Origin: an uncultured Verrucomicrobia subdivision 3 bacterium
GTDB lineage: Bacteria > Verrucomicrobiota > Verrucomicrobiia > Limisphaerales > UBA11358
Assembly (NCBI GenBank): GCA_903889895.1
Contig: CAISYZ010000159.1
Location: forward strand, 1-62,187
Reading direction: 5' to 3'
Length of the DNA stretch: 62,187 bases
Positions 55,202 through 62,187 of this stretch are shown here, one piece after another. The position numbers were made by a program, and so were the translations under genes. The stretch's first letter is position 1. Each line of letters starts with the position of its first letter. Under the pieces are notes generated by a model that searched no databases, was not told the origin of the DNA, and saw nothing but the letters and a program-made list of their open reading frames with translations.

Positions 55202-56095
55202 TCAAAATTCCAGCGTGAGGCTGGAGGCGATGCCCCAGTGGACTTCGGTGTGCGCGCCGTTGTCCACGGGAAAAACGTAGCCGAGGCCGAGGCTGGGGTG
55301 AATGTCGCCGATGGGGGCGAAATCGAGGCGCACGCCCACGCTGCCGAGCAGGCTGTTCTGGCCGGCGGCGGCTTGGTTCAACTGGGTTTCGCCGGACAGT
55401 TCGACGAGCGGGGTGATTTGCCGCAGGCCGGGCAGGGGCAGTTCGGCGTGGCTGACGCGCCACGCGAAGGCGAAGCCGTATTCAAACGATTGCACGCCCC
55501 CGGTGTCGCCGCTGCCGAAGATGGTGGAGTAGCCGAGGACGGTCTGGACGCTGAAATGTTGGCCGAGCCGAAGGTCGTCGAAAACTTTGGGCACCACCTC
55601 GGCGTTTTTGCTGACGGTGGAATTGACCGGAAGGCCGACCTCCGCCGCCACGCCGAAGGTGGAATCAAAAAAACCGTTGCCGGCAATCACTTGATAGAGC
55701 GGGTAACGTCCGCCCACAGAAATGTTGCCGAGGCCTTGCGAGAAATCGCCGGAGTCGGACATGCGCTGGTAGGGCACGGAGATTTCGAGGGTCAGGAGCC
55801 CGAAGCTTTTCTGGCCGCCGCCCGCGATGGTGTCGCTGTGCTGGGCCCCGGCGCTGGTGTGGAGCGAGCTGAATTCCAATTCGCCATCCTCCAGACTGGT
55901 GTCATCCACGAGGAGCGGCTGCGGAAAGAACTCGGCATTGTAAGCACTGCGGCTGTCCAGCCAGCCGAACGGCCCGCCATCGGCCGCCGGCGCCGTGGTC
56001 GTCGCGGCAACTTCCGCCCGCGCCACCATGCCAAGGGCCAGCGCGGTCCCCAGACTGAGAACGAAAATAAAACGGCGATGATTTCTAAAATTCAT
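55202..56095 (-). CDS. Outer-membrane MetA-pathway-like channel protein (2)
   Basis: This 297-residue protein has a signal peptide (RRFIFVLSLGTALALGMVARA). The mature part contains DGELEFSSLHTSAG and GLLTLEISVPYQRM, then GLGNISVGGRYPLYQVI, then STFGVAAEVGLPVNS and the end VHWGIASSLTLEF with the terminal Phe required for outer-membrane insertion. It is a beta-barrel of the same general group as its neighbour, with low mutual identity. It is transcribed in the same direction with an 84-bp gap. A link to the metal efflux operon 1.6 kb away is possible but not shown. Confidence 0.82.
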   Translation of the reverse strand: MNFRNHRRFIFVLSLGTALALGMVARAEVAATTTAPAADGGPFGWLDSRSAYNAEFFPQPLLVDDTSLEDGELEFSSLHTSAGAQHSDTIAGGGQKSFGLLTLEISVPYQRMSDSGDFSQGLGNISVGGRYPLYQVIAGNGFFDSTFGVAAEVGLPVNSTVSKNAEVVPKVFDDLRLGQHFSVQTVLGYSTIFGSGDTGGVQSFEYGFAFAWRVSHAELPLPGLRQITPLVELSGETQLNQAAAGQNSLLGSVGVRLDFAPIGDIHPSLGLGYVFPVDNGAHTEVHWGIASSLTLEF

Positions 56096-56215
56096 CGCGC
56101 GGAGAATGAAGGATGGGACGGTGAGAATCCAGCTTCTTCGGCACGCGCCAAAGACGGGCTGGCGGCGATTTGTTTTTGAACTTTTAACCGCGCGAAAATT
56201 TTTTACACTGTCGGC

Positions 56216-57187
56216 ATGAACGTCTTTGTCACCGGCGGCGCCGGCTATATCGGTTCCGTCTGCACGGAAGAACTGCTCAATGCCGGCCATCAGGTCACAG
56301 TGTATGACAATCTCACCGAAGGCCATCGCTCCGCCGTGGACCCGCGCGCGAAATTTATTTTCGCCAAGCCGGAAGAGGAGGGGAATATCCTCGCCGCCGT
56401 GAAGTCGGTGATGCCGGATGCGATTCTGCATTTCGCCGCCTTCGCGCTCGTCGGCGAATCCATGACGAACCCGAAGAAATATTTCCACAACAATTTCGTC
56501 AACGCCCTCAAGCTCGCGGACGCCGCCGTGGAATGCGGCGTGAAGAAATTTGTGTTCAGCTCCACCTGCGCCACCTACGGCCCGCCGGACCGCGTGCCGA
56601 TGACGGAAGATTTGCCGCAGCGCCCGATCAATCCCTACGGCGAAAGCAAGCTGATGTTCGAGAAGGCGCTGCTCTGGTATCGCGAAATCTACAAGCTGGA
56701 CTTCATCGCCTTCCGCTATTTCAACGCCGCCGGCGCGAGTGAAAAATTTGGCGAGCATCATCGCATCGAGTCGCACCTGATTCCGAACGTGTTGTTCGTG
56801 GCACAGGGACGGAAGCCGCACGTGGAAATTTACGGCACGGATTATCCCACGCCGGACGGGACGTGCATCCGCGATTACATTCACATCAAGGATCTGGCGC
56901 AGGCGCACATCCTCGGCTTGCAGCCCGGCAAGAGCGGTTTTTTCAACCTTGGCAACGGCGATGGTTACTCGGTGAAGGAAGTCATCACGACGTGCGAAAA
57001 GGTCACCGGCAAGAAAATCCCGGTCATCGAAAAGCCGCGCCGTCCCGGCGATCCGCCCCGGCTCATCGCCGCCGCCACGAAGGCGCACACGGAACTCGGC
57101 TGGAAGCCGCAGTATCCCAAACTCGAGGACATCGTGAAAACGGCTTGGGCGTGGCACCTGAAGCATCCGACGGGCTACGCGGATTAA
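56216..57187 (+). CDS. galE: UDP-glucose 4-epimerase
   Basis: This 323-residue short-chain dehydrogenase-fold enzyme has the NAD motif FVTGGAGYIGSVC (1-16), VYDNLTEGHRSAV, FAAFALVGESMTNPKKYF, the catalytic Ser and Thr in FSSTCATYGPP, YxxxK in NPYGESKLMFEK and the sugar-binding end SHLIPNVLFVAQG followed by DGTCIRDYIHIKDL. This matches GalE closely. It interconverts UDP-glucose and UDP-galactose for surface glycans and could serve the glycosyltransferases in this window. The ATG at 56216 is preceded by a T-rich leader with no strong ribosome-binding site. Confidence 0.95.
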   Translation: MNVFVTGGAGYIGSVCTEELLNAGHQVTVYDNLTEGHRSAVDPRAKFIFAKPEEEGNILAAVKSVMPDAILHFAAFALVGESMTNPKKYFHNNFVNALKLADAAVECGVKKFVFSSTCATYGPPDRVPMTEDLPQRPINPYGESKLMFEKALLWYREIYKLDFIAFRYFNAAGASEKFGEHHRIESHLIPNVLFVAQGRKPHVEIYGTDYPTPDGTCIRDYIHIKDLAQAHILGLQPGKSGFFNLGNGDGYSVKEVITTCEKVTGKKIPVIEKPRRPGDPPRLIAAATKAHTELGWKPQYPKLEDIVKTAWAWHLKHPTGYAD

Positions 57188-57199
57188 ATTATCCGCTTT

Positions 57200-57568
57200 T
57201 TGATTGCCAATTTGGCCCGGGCTTTGCTAAATAGCCTTGGCTTGAAACTGGCAACACAACCTTTCCGGTTTAACGGCGCGGCGGTCATCACCGCGCTGTT
57301 GGTTGCTTTGGTGCTGCTGCTGGACGCGATGGCGGCCTGTCCCGAGCTTCACGAATTCATTCACAACGATGCCGGTGCGCCCGAGCATCAGTGCGCCGTC
57401 ACCATGTTTGCGCACGGTCAGGTGGACACCGCCGTGGTGGACATAGCCGCCGTGGTGCCGGTGATTTGGATTGAGACCACCCCGCAGATTTCTTTTTCCG
57501 CTTTTTCCCCGGCCATCGAAAATCTTCCCGCCGAGCGCGGTCCGCCCGTTTCGCTGCCCTGTTCCTGA
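57200..57568 (+). CDS. Small exported/membrane protein preceding metal efflux genes
   Basis: This protein is about 122 residues, or about 109 from the later start. It has one hydrophobic N-terminal segment (AVITALLVALVLLLDAMAAC). A mature part with clustered Cys and His follows (CPELHEFIHNDAGAPEHQCA, VTMFAHGQ). The His/Cys pattern resembles small periplasmic metal-related proteins found beside Cus/Czc efflux operons (DUF2946-like), which is an inference. There is no ATG. TTG at 57200 or TTG at 57242 must serve if it is expressed. It sits 160 bp before the TolC-like gene. Confidence 0.6.
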   Translation: MIANLARALLNSLGLKLATQPFRFNGAAVITALLVALVLLLDAMAACPELHEFIHNDAGAPEHQCAVTMFAHGQVDTAVVDIAAVVPVIWIETTPQISFSAFSPAIENLPAERGPPVSLPCS

Positions 57569-57727
57569 AAATTCGCCGGTCTTCACCGGCTGGATTTCGT
57601 CAGTCTATCACCAAAGTTAGAATTATTTCGGACCCGTGCCATGGAGCATGGACCGATTGGAAGATTGCAAGCAGTGAAGCTATTTCAAATTAATCCGCAC
57701 GCCGGAGGCATAACGCGCCACAACCGC

Positions 57728-59260
57728 ATGAGAAATTTTAGAAACAAACTGTCGGGCCAGAGGATCGGCAACCCGTCATTGCCGAAGCTTCTGTTAATCG
57801 CCTCAGCCATGGCTGGCTGGCTGCTGGCCGGTTGCGCCGTGGGGCCGGACTTCAAGCGCCCGGCGGCGCCGACGGTCAGCGACTATACGGATCGTCCGCT
57901 CACGAACACCGTCACTGCCACCAACGTCACCGGCGGAGAAGTCCAGCATTTCAATAAGGCCAGCGATATCGCTGGCGACTGGTGGACGCTGTTCCATTCC
58001 CAGCAGCTTAATGAGTTGATTGAACTCGCGCTCACCAACAATCCCGACCTCAAGGCGACGCAGGCGGCGTTGACGGTGGCGCGGGAAAACCTGCTGGCGC
58101 AACGCGGAATCTATTATCCAAGTGTCTCAGGAGGTTTCTCAGCGAGCCGACAAAAGCAATCAACGCTGATCGCGCCCACGCCCAACGCAAACATCTTTCA
58201 ATACAACCTGTTCACGCCGCAGGTCAGCGTTTCGTATTCGCCCGATGTCTTTGGTCTGAACCGCCGCACGGTCGAGTCCGTGAAAGCGCAGGAACAAAAC
58301 GTCCGGTTCCAGATGATCGCGGCTTACACCACGCTGACCGCCAATGTGGTGGTCACGGCGATCCAAGCGGCGGCGGTGCAGGCGCAGATTGACGCGACGA
58401 GCCAGCTCGTGGACCTCAATTCCAATATGGTGGACATCCTGCGCTACCAATACACGAAAGGCTACGCCGGCCGGCTGGACGTCGTCGCGCAGGAATCACA
58501 GCTCGCGCAAATCAACGCCACGTTGCCGCCGCTGCTCAAGCAAGCGGCTCAGCTCCGCGACTTACTGGCGGTTCTGGCCGGGCGTTTTCCAAATCAAGAA
58601 CCGGCGGAAACATTTGATCTCGCGAGTCTGCAATTGCCGGTGGAAATTCCGGTGAGTTTGCCATCGCAATTGGTGGCCCAACGGCCCGATGTTTTGCAAG
58701 CCGAGGCGAACCTGCACGCCGCGAGTGCGCAGATCGGTATCGCTATCGCGAACCGGCTGCCGAACATTACGCTCACCGCCGATGCCGGCAGCACGGCGTT
58801 GTCGCTGGACAAAGTATTCTCATCGGGCACAGGCTTCTGGGGATTGGGTGCCGCCGCGGTCGCCCCGCTTTTTCAAGGTGGTCAACTTTTGCACCAAGAG
58901 CGTGCGGCGAAGGCGGCTTACACGCAGGCGGCGGAACAGTATCGCAGCACGGTGTTGAGTGCGTTTCAAAATGTGGCGGACACATTGGCCGCGCTGCAAC
59001 AGGACGCCGAAGGCTTGAAGGCCGCCGCGACGGCAGCCGATGACGCCAAAGAAACTTTGGATTTGTCGCAACGCCAATGGAAGGACGGCTACATCAGCTA
59101 TCTGGCATTGTTGAGCGCGGAACAAGCGTATCAGCAGGCGCGCATCAATTTGGAGCAGGCGCAGGCCAACCGTTATGCCGACACGGCGGCGCTGTTTCAA
59201 GCGCTGGGCGGCGGCTGGTGGCAGCGTGCGGATTTAACCAAGGATAAAAATGAAAAATAA
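57728..59260 (+). CDS. Outer-membrane efflux lipoprotein (NodT/CusC family)
   Basis: This 510-residue protein has a lipoprotein signal (KLLLIASAMAGWLLAGCAVG, lipobox LAGC), then GPDFKRPAAP. It has the two outer_membrane_efflux repeats (DWWTLFHSQQLNELIELALT, TNNPDLKATQAALTVARENL, and RPDVLQAEANLHAASAQIGI, NRLPNITLTADAGS). It is the exit duct of a tripartite pump. The start at 57728 is the ATG nearest the signal peptide; the frame is open further upstream to 57641. Its last bases overlap the adaptor gene (ATGAAAAATAA), showing translational coupling. Confidence 0.94.
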   Translation: MRNFRNKLSGQRIGNPSLPKLLLIASAMAGWLLAGCAVGPDFKRPAAPTVSDYTDRPLTNTVTATNVTGGEVQHFNKASDIAGDWWTLFHSQQLNELIELALTNNPDLKATQAALTVARENLLAQRGIYYPSVSGGFSASRQKQSTLIAPTPNANIFQYNLFTPQVSVSYSPDVFGLNRRTVESVKAQEQNVRFQMIAAYTTLTANVVVTAIQAAAVQAQIDATSQLVDLNSNMVDILRYQYTKGYAGRLDVVAQESQLAQINATLPPLLKQAAQLRDLLAVLAGRFPNQEPAETFDLASLQLPVEIPVSLPSQLVAQRPDVLQAEANLHAASAQIGIAIANRLPNITLTADAGSTALSLDKVFSSGTGFWGLGAAAVAPLFQGGQLLHQERAAKAAYTQAAEQYRSTVLSAFQNVADTLAALQQDAEGLKAAATAADDAKETLDLSQRQWKDGYISYLALLSAEQAYQQARINLEQAQANRYADTAALFQALGGGWWQRADLTKDKNEK

Positions 59261-60605
59261 ATTTCCACAAATCGAAGCGGCTGCCGGAGCATGTAGCTGC
59301 GACGCCCCGTCGCAGAACGTGGCCGCGACGCCCTCGTCGCGAGAACGAACCGGCATTTACTCATTGAATAATGCCGAAATAATTGGCGACGAGGCGTCGC
59401 CAGCACTCTCTGCGACGAGGGCGTCGCAGCTACGTGCGCTTCGGCTTCACGTTTCAACGGCCACAGTTACGCTTAATGCGCTCGTCTTATTGGCTGGGAC
59501 AATGATCCTATCTTTCACCGGCTGCTCATCCAAAAGTGATAGTAATGAATCTGCCTCATCCATTACCGTCAGCAACGTGACGCTGTCGGCGGAGCAAAAA
59601 ACAAAAATCCAGTTTTACACCGTCGCGCCGAGCACGTTTCACAAGACCACGGAGACCACCGGCACGGTGGATTTCGATAACGATCAGGCCACGAGCGTGC
59701 TCGCGCCGTTCGGCGGGCCGGTGTCGAAGTTGCTTGTGAATCCCGGCGACAAGGTCAATGCCGGCGACGCGCTGGCCGAAGTGGATTCGCCCGATTTCGC
59801 GGCGGCCATCAGTGCTTATCGCAAGGCGCTCGCCACCGCCCAGACGCTCCGGCGTGTGGCGGACATGGACAAGGATTTGATCCAGCACAACGGCGTGGCC
59901 CAGCGTGAAGAGGAGCAGGCGCAAACCGACGCCGCCAACGCCGAGGCCGATCGCGATGCCGCGCTGCAAACCCTCGTCTCGCTGAATCTCGATCCGCAGG
60001 TCATCGCCGATCTTCAGGCCGGCCGGCCCGTTTCGCGTCCCGGCGGCCGGATCAACTCGCCCATTGCAGGCACCGTGGTGGAAAAACTCATCACGCCCGG
60101 CGAACTGCTGACGGCCGGCACCACGCCGTGTTTCACCGTGGCCGATCTGTCGCGCGTCTGGGCGATGACGCAAATTTTCGGTTCCGATCTTGCGTCGGTC
60201 AGTGTCGGTGATGCGGCGGAAATTGTGACGGGCGTCGCGACGAATACTTTTTCAGGAACTGTGAACAATATTTCGGCCTTGGTGGATCCCAACACGCGGT
60301 CGGTGATGGTGCGCGTGGTCGTCGAAAATCCCGGCGACTTGCTGAAAAAGCAAATGTATGTGCGCGTGAAAATCCAAGCGCATCAGGAAAGCACGGGCTT
60401 GCTGGTGCCGGTCTCGGCGATTTTGCGCGATGATGTGAATCTGCCGTTCGTTTATGTCGTTCAGTCCGACGGCAGCTTCGCGCGGCGGCATGTGACGCTG
60501 GGTTATCGCACCGGCGACCAATATGACATTCCCGACGGCCTGCACGTCGGCGACCAGATTGTCGTGGATGGAGCGATCTTTGTTCAATTCCTGCAAAACC
60601 AATGA
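59250..60605 (+). CDS. Periplasmic adaptor subunit of RND efflux pump (CusB/CzcB type)
   Basis: This 451-residue protein is the membrane-fusion subunit. The barrel-sandwich start is near residue 125 (TGTVDFDNDQATSVLAPFGG), followed by the hairpin helices (AEVDSPDFAAAISAYRKALA), the lipoyl half GRINSPIAGTVVEKLI and the membrane-proximal part ending YDIPDGLHVGDQIVVDGAIF. A lipobox-like FTGC follows a hydrophobic segment (LVLLAGTMILSFTGCSSKSD) about 85 residues into the frame, unusually far in. The extra N-terminal stretch is an in-frame palindromic insertion (59293-59433). It overlaps the genes on both sides (11 and four bases). Confidence 0.93.
   Translation: MKNKFPQIEAAAGACSCDAPSQNVAATPSSRERTGIYSLNNAEIIGDEASPALSATRASQLRALRLHVSTATVTLNALVLLAGTMILSFTGCSSKSDSNESASSITVSNVTLSAEQKTKIQFYTVAPSTFHKTTETTGTVDFDNDQATSVLAPFGGPVSKLLVNPGDKVNAGDALAEVDSPDFAAAISAYRKALATAQTLRRVADMDKDLIQHNGVAQREEEQAQTDAANAEADRDAALQTLVSLNLDPQVIADLQAGRPVSRPGGRINSPIAGTVVEKLITPGELLTAGTTPCFTVADLSRVWAMTQIFGSDLASVSVGDAAEIVTGVATNTFSGTVNNISALVDPNTRSVMVRVVVENPGDLLKKQMYVRVKIQAHQESTGLLVPVSAILRDDVNLPFVYVVQSDGSFARRHVTLGYRTGDQYDIPDGLHVGDQIVVDGAIFVQFLQNQ
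59293..59433. repeat. 141-bp REPIN/MITE-like element inside the adaptor gene
   Basis: Perfect 14-bp terminal inverted repeats, GTAGCTGCGACGCC at the left and GGCGTCGCAGCTAC at the right, bound the element. Further internal palindromes (CGCGACGCCCTCGTCGCG and GGCGACGAGGCGTCGCC) give a double-hairpin structure. Its length is exactly 47 codons and it carries no stop in the adaptor frame, so it lengthens the protein N-terminus ahead of the lipoprotein signal. Confidence 0.88.
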
Positions 60606-62187
60606 GCGAGCCATTGCCTCAAATTGAATCCGCGCCGCGAACGGCTTCGCTGATGAACCGCGTCGTCGCGTCGTCGTTGCGGCAACGTTTTTTGGTCGTG
60701 CTGCTGACGCTCGTGCTCATCGGCGCGGGCACGCGCTCGCTCGAACGCCTGCCGGTGGATGCGTATCCCGATTTGTCGCCGCCGATCGTTGAGATCATCA
60801 CGCAATGGCCCGGCCACGCGGCCGAGGAAGTGGAGCGTCTTATCACTGTGCCCGTCGAGGTTGGGATGAACGGCATCCCGAAGATGACCACACAGCGTTC
60901 GATCACGCTCTATGGATTGTCCGACGTCATCCTCACTTATCACGATGGCACGGACAACAATTTCGCCCGCCAGGAAGTTTTCAACCGGCTGTCCAGTCTC
61001 AGCCTGCCGACGGGCGTGACGCCTTCAGTCTCTCCGCTGTCGTCGCCTTCGGGTTTGATCTATCGCTACGTGCTGCAAAGTTCCGACCGCTCGCCGATGG
61101 AACTGAAAACGTTCGAGGATTGGATCATCGAGCCGGCTTACAAATCGCTCGCGGGCGTGGCGGATGATTCGGGCTTTGGCGGCGGCACGATGCAATATCA
61201 AGTGCTGCTTGATCCGGCTAAGATTGCCGGCGTCGGCCTGTCGGTGTTGCAGGTGGAAGCCGCGCTCGCGGCCAATAACGGCAATGCCGGCGGCGGATTT
61301 TATTCGCAAGGCGGCCAGTTTTATTATGTGCGCGGCCTTGGTCGCTTGGAAACTTTGGAAGACATCGGCAACGTGGTTTTGGCCGTGAACAATGGCACGC
61401 CGGTGTTGCTCAAGAATGTCGGCCGCGTGGTCATCGGCATCGCGCCGCGCTTGGGCGAGTTTGGCTTCGAGAAACAGGACGACTGCGTGGAAGGCGTCAT
61501 ACTGCTGCGCACCGGCGACAAAACGCAGGATGTCCTGAAGCGCGTTGAGGCCAAGACCAAGCAGCTCAACGAGCAGGTGTTGCCCAAGGATGTTAAAATT
61601 GTTCCGTTCTACGACCGCACCGATTTGATCAAGCTCACGACGAAGGTTGTGGAGCAAAATCTTTTGCGTGGCATGGTGCTGGTCGTCGTGATCCTGATTT
61701 TCTTCCTCTACGATTTTCGCGCGGGCTTGATCGTGGCGGTCACCATTCCGCTGGCGCTGCTGTTCGCGTTTATCTGTCTCGATCTGCAAAAAGCCTCGGC
61801 CAATCTGCTTTCCATTGGCGCGGTCGATTTCGGCATTCTCGTGGATGGCGCGGTGGTGATGGTGGAAAATATTTTCCGCCAAATCGCCTTGCGCAAAGGA
61901 ACCCGGCACAACGTTCTGGAAATTGTGAAGGACGCCGCCGCCGAGGTGGACCGTCCGCTGTTCTACGCCGTCGCGGTGATCGTCGCCAGCTTCCTGCCGA
62001 TTTATGTCTTGGCCGGACCTTCCGGCACGCTGTTCAAGCCGATGGCCGACACGATGGTCTTTGCGCTGATTGGTTCCTTGATTGTCACGCTTACGTTGCT
62101 GCCGGTGTTGTGCGCGTGGTTCATGCGCGACGGCGTGCGCGAGCGGCGCAGCGCCGCGTTTGAGGCCATCAAATCGGTTTACACCAA
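60602..62187 (+). CDS. Heavy-metal efflux RND permease, CusA/CzcA family (3' truncated)
   Basis: This gene is open to the window end; about 528 residues are visible of an expected 1030-1050. It begins MSEPLPQIESAPRTASLMNR, with the first span near residue 30 (LVVLLTLVLIGAG). The porter domain has VDAYPDLSPPIVEIITQWPG, EEVERLITVPVEVGMNG and YHDGTDNNFARQEV. Spans follow from about 360 (LLRGMVLVVVILIFFLYDF). The HME-type proton-relay motif GAVDFGILVDGAVVMVENIF, with its acidic residues, identifies the monovalent or divalent metal branch rather than AcrB. The start overlaps the adaptor stop as ATGA. The metal is not identifiable here. Confidence 0.95.
   Translation, partial: MSEPLPQIESAPRTASLMNRVVASSLRQRFLVVLLTLVLIGAGTRSLERLPVDAYPDLSPPIVEIITQWPGHAAEEVERLITVPVEVGMNGIPKMTTQRSITLYGLSDVILTYHDGTDNNFARQEVFNRLSSLSLPTGVTPSVSPLSSPSGLIYRYVLQSSDRSPMELKTFEDWIIEPAYKSLAGVADDSGFGGGTMQYQVLLDPAKIAGVGLSVLQVEAALAANNGNAGGGFYSQGGQFYYVRGLGRLETLEDIGNVVLAVNNGTPVLLKNVGRVVIGIAPRLGEFGFEKQDDCVEGVILLRTGDKTQDVLKRVEAKTKQLNEQVLPKDVKIVPFYDRTDLIKLTTKVVEQNLLRGMVLVVVILIFFLYDFRAGLIVAVTIPLALLFAFICLDLQKASANLLSIGAVDFGILVDGAVVMVENIFRQIALRKGTRHNVLEIVKDAAAEVDRPLFYAVAVIVASFLPIYVLAGPSGTLFKPMADTMVFALIGSLIVTLTLLPVLCAWFMRDGVRERRSAAFEAIKSVYT

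Noticed and set aside
54332-56179. 615-residue plus-strand open frame rich in Ala and Gly
   Set aside because: Shadow of the two minus-strand outer-membrane barrel genes, which have signal peptides and terminal aromatic residues.

Overview
The window looks like the chromosome of a free-living Gram-negative member of the Verrucomicrobiota, probably the Pedosphaera/Limisphaerales side. This is inferred from family content, not from a marker gene. The clues are a GC-rich coding sequence, a pseudopilin with the [20 protein letters not shown] leader, C-terminal modules of the type QASTNLLTW...YYRV, DUF2723 membrane proteins with TPR tails, Ser-type sulfatases, GH106/GH16 enzymes and many exported lineage-specific proteins. 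No tRNA, rRNA, transposase or CRISPR-cas locus was seen.

Layout. 0-7.6 kb (minus strand): an ECF sigma factor, a small membrane partner and a DUF2723/TPR membrane protein, followed by grpE, dnaJ and rsmE. 7.6-17.7 kb: GT2 glycosyltransferase, a small FN3 protein with a repeat array, an SGNH hydrolase, a YmdB phosphodiesterase, then a minus-strand envelope-glycan run (WecA-like transferase, GT4 glycosyltransferase, large membrane TPR protein) and rlmD. 17.8-25 kb: small basic COX24-like protein, DUF2203, PQQ-like propeller, trxB, DCC protein, gap, a LysR regulator, a PhoPQ-related hydrolase and a TAT-exported ferredoxin/aldo-keto reductase. 26-39 kb: pseudopilin, exported proteins, a LolCDE-type ABC transporter with a methyltransferase, rhomboid, EamA permease, purB and a second small FN3 protein with an array. 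39.7-53 kb: aldo/keto reductase, trypsin-like exported protein, MFS permease and a polysaccharide/sulfate ester group (GH106, GH16, PQQ-like, M42, sulfatase, amidohydrolase). 53.3-53.8 kb: another array. 54-62.2 kb: two outer-membrane MetA-like proteins, galE and a CusCBA-type metal efflux operon cut by the window end.

The most unusual content is a set of four intergenic arrays (1-189, 9130-9423, 39161-39601, 53338-53757). All have a period of exactly 21 bp, about two turns of B-DNA. The core sequence differs between arrays and even switches inside one array, yet the phase is kept without any indel. Three of the arrays contain inverted-repeat pairs that fall on the 21-bp grid. Two arrays lie directly 5' of paralogous genes encoding a roughly 208-residue protein (helical N-terminus plus one FN3 domain, shared RSVRRC motif). 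I read this as a candidate undescribed repeat/protein system. Its function cannot be read from the sequence.

The window also carries short palindromic elements, one of them inserted in frame in the 5' end of the efflux adaptor gene.
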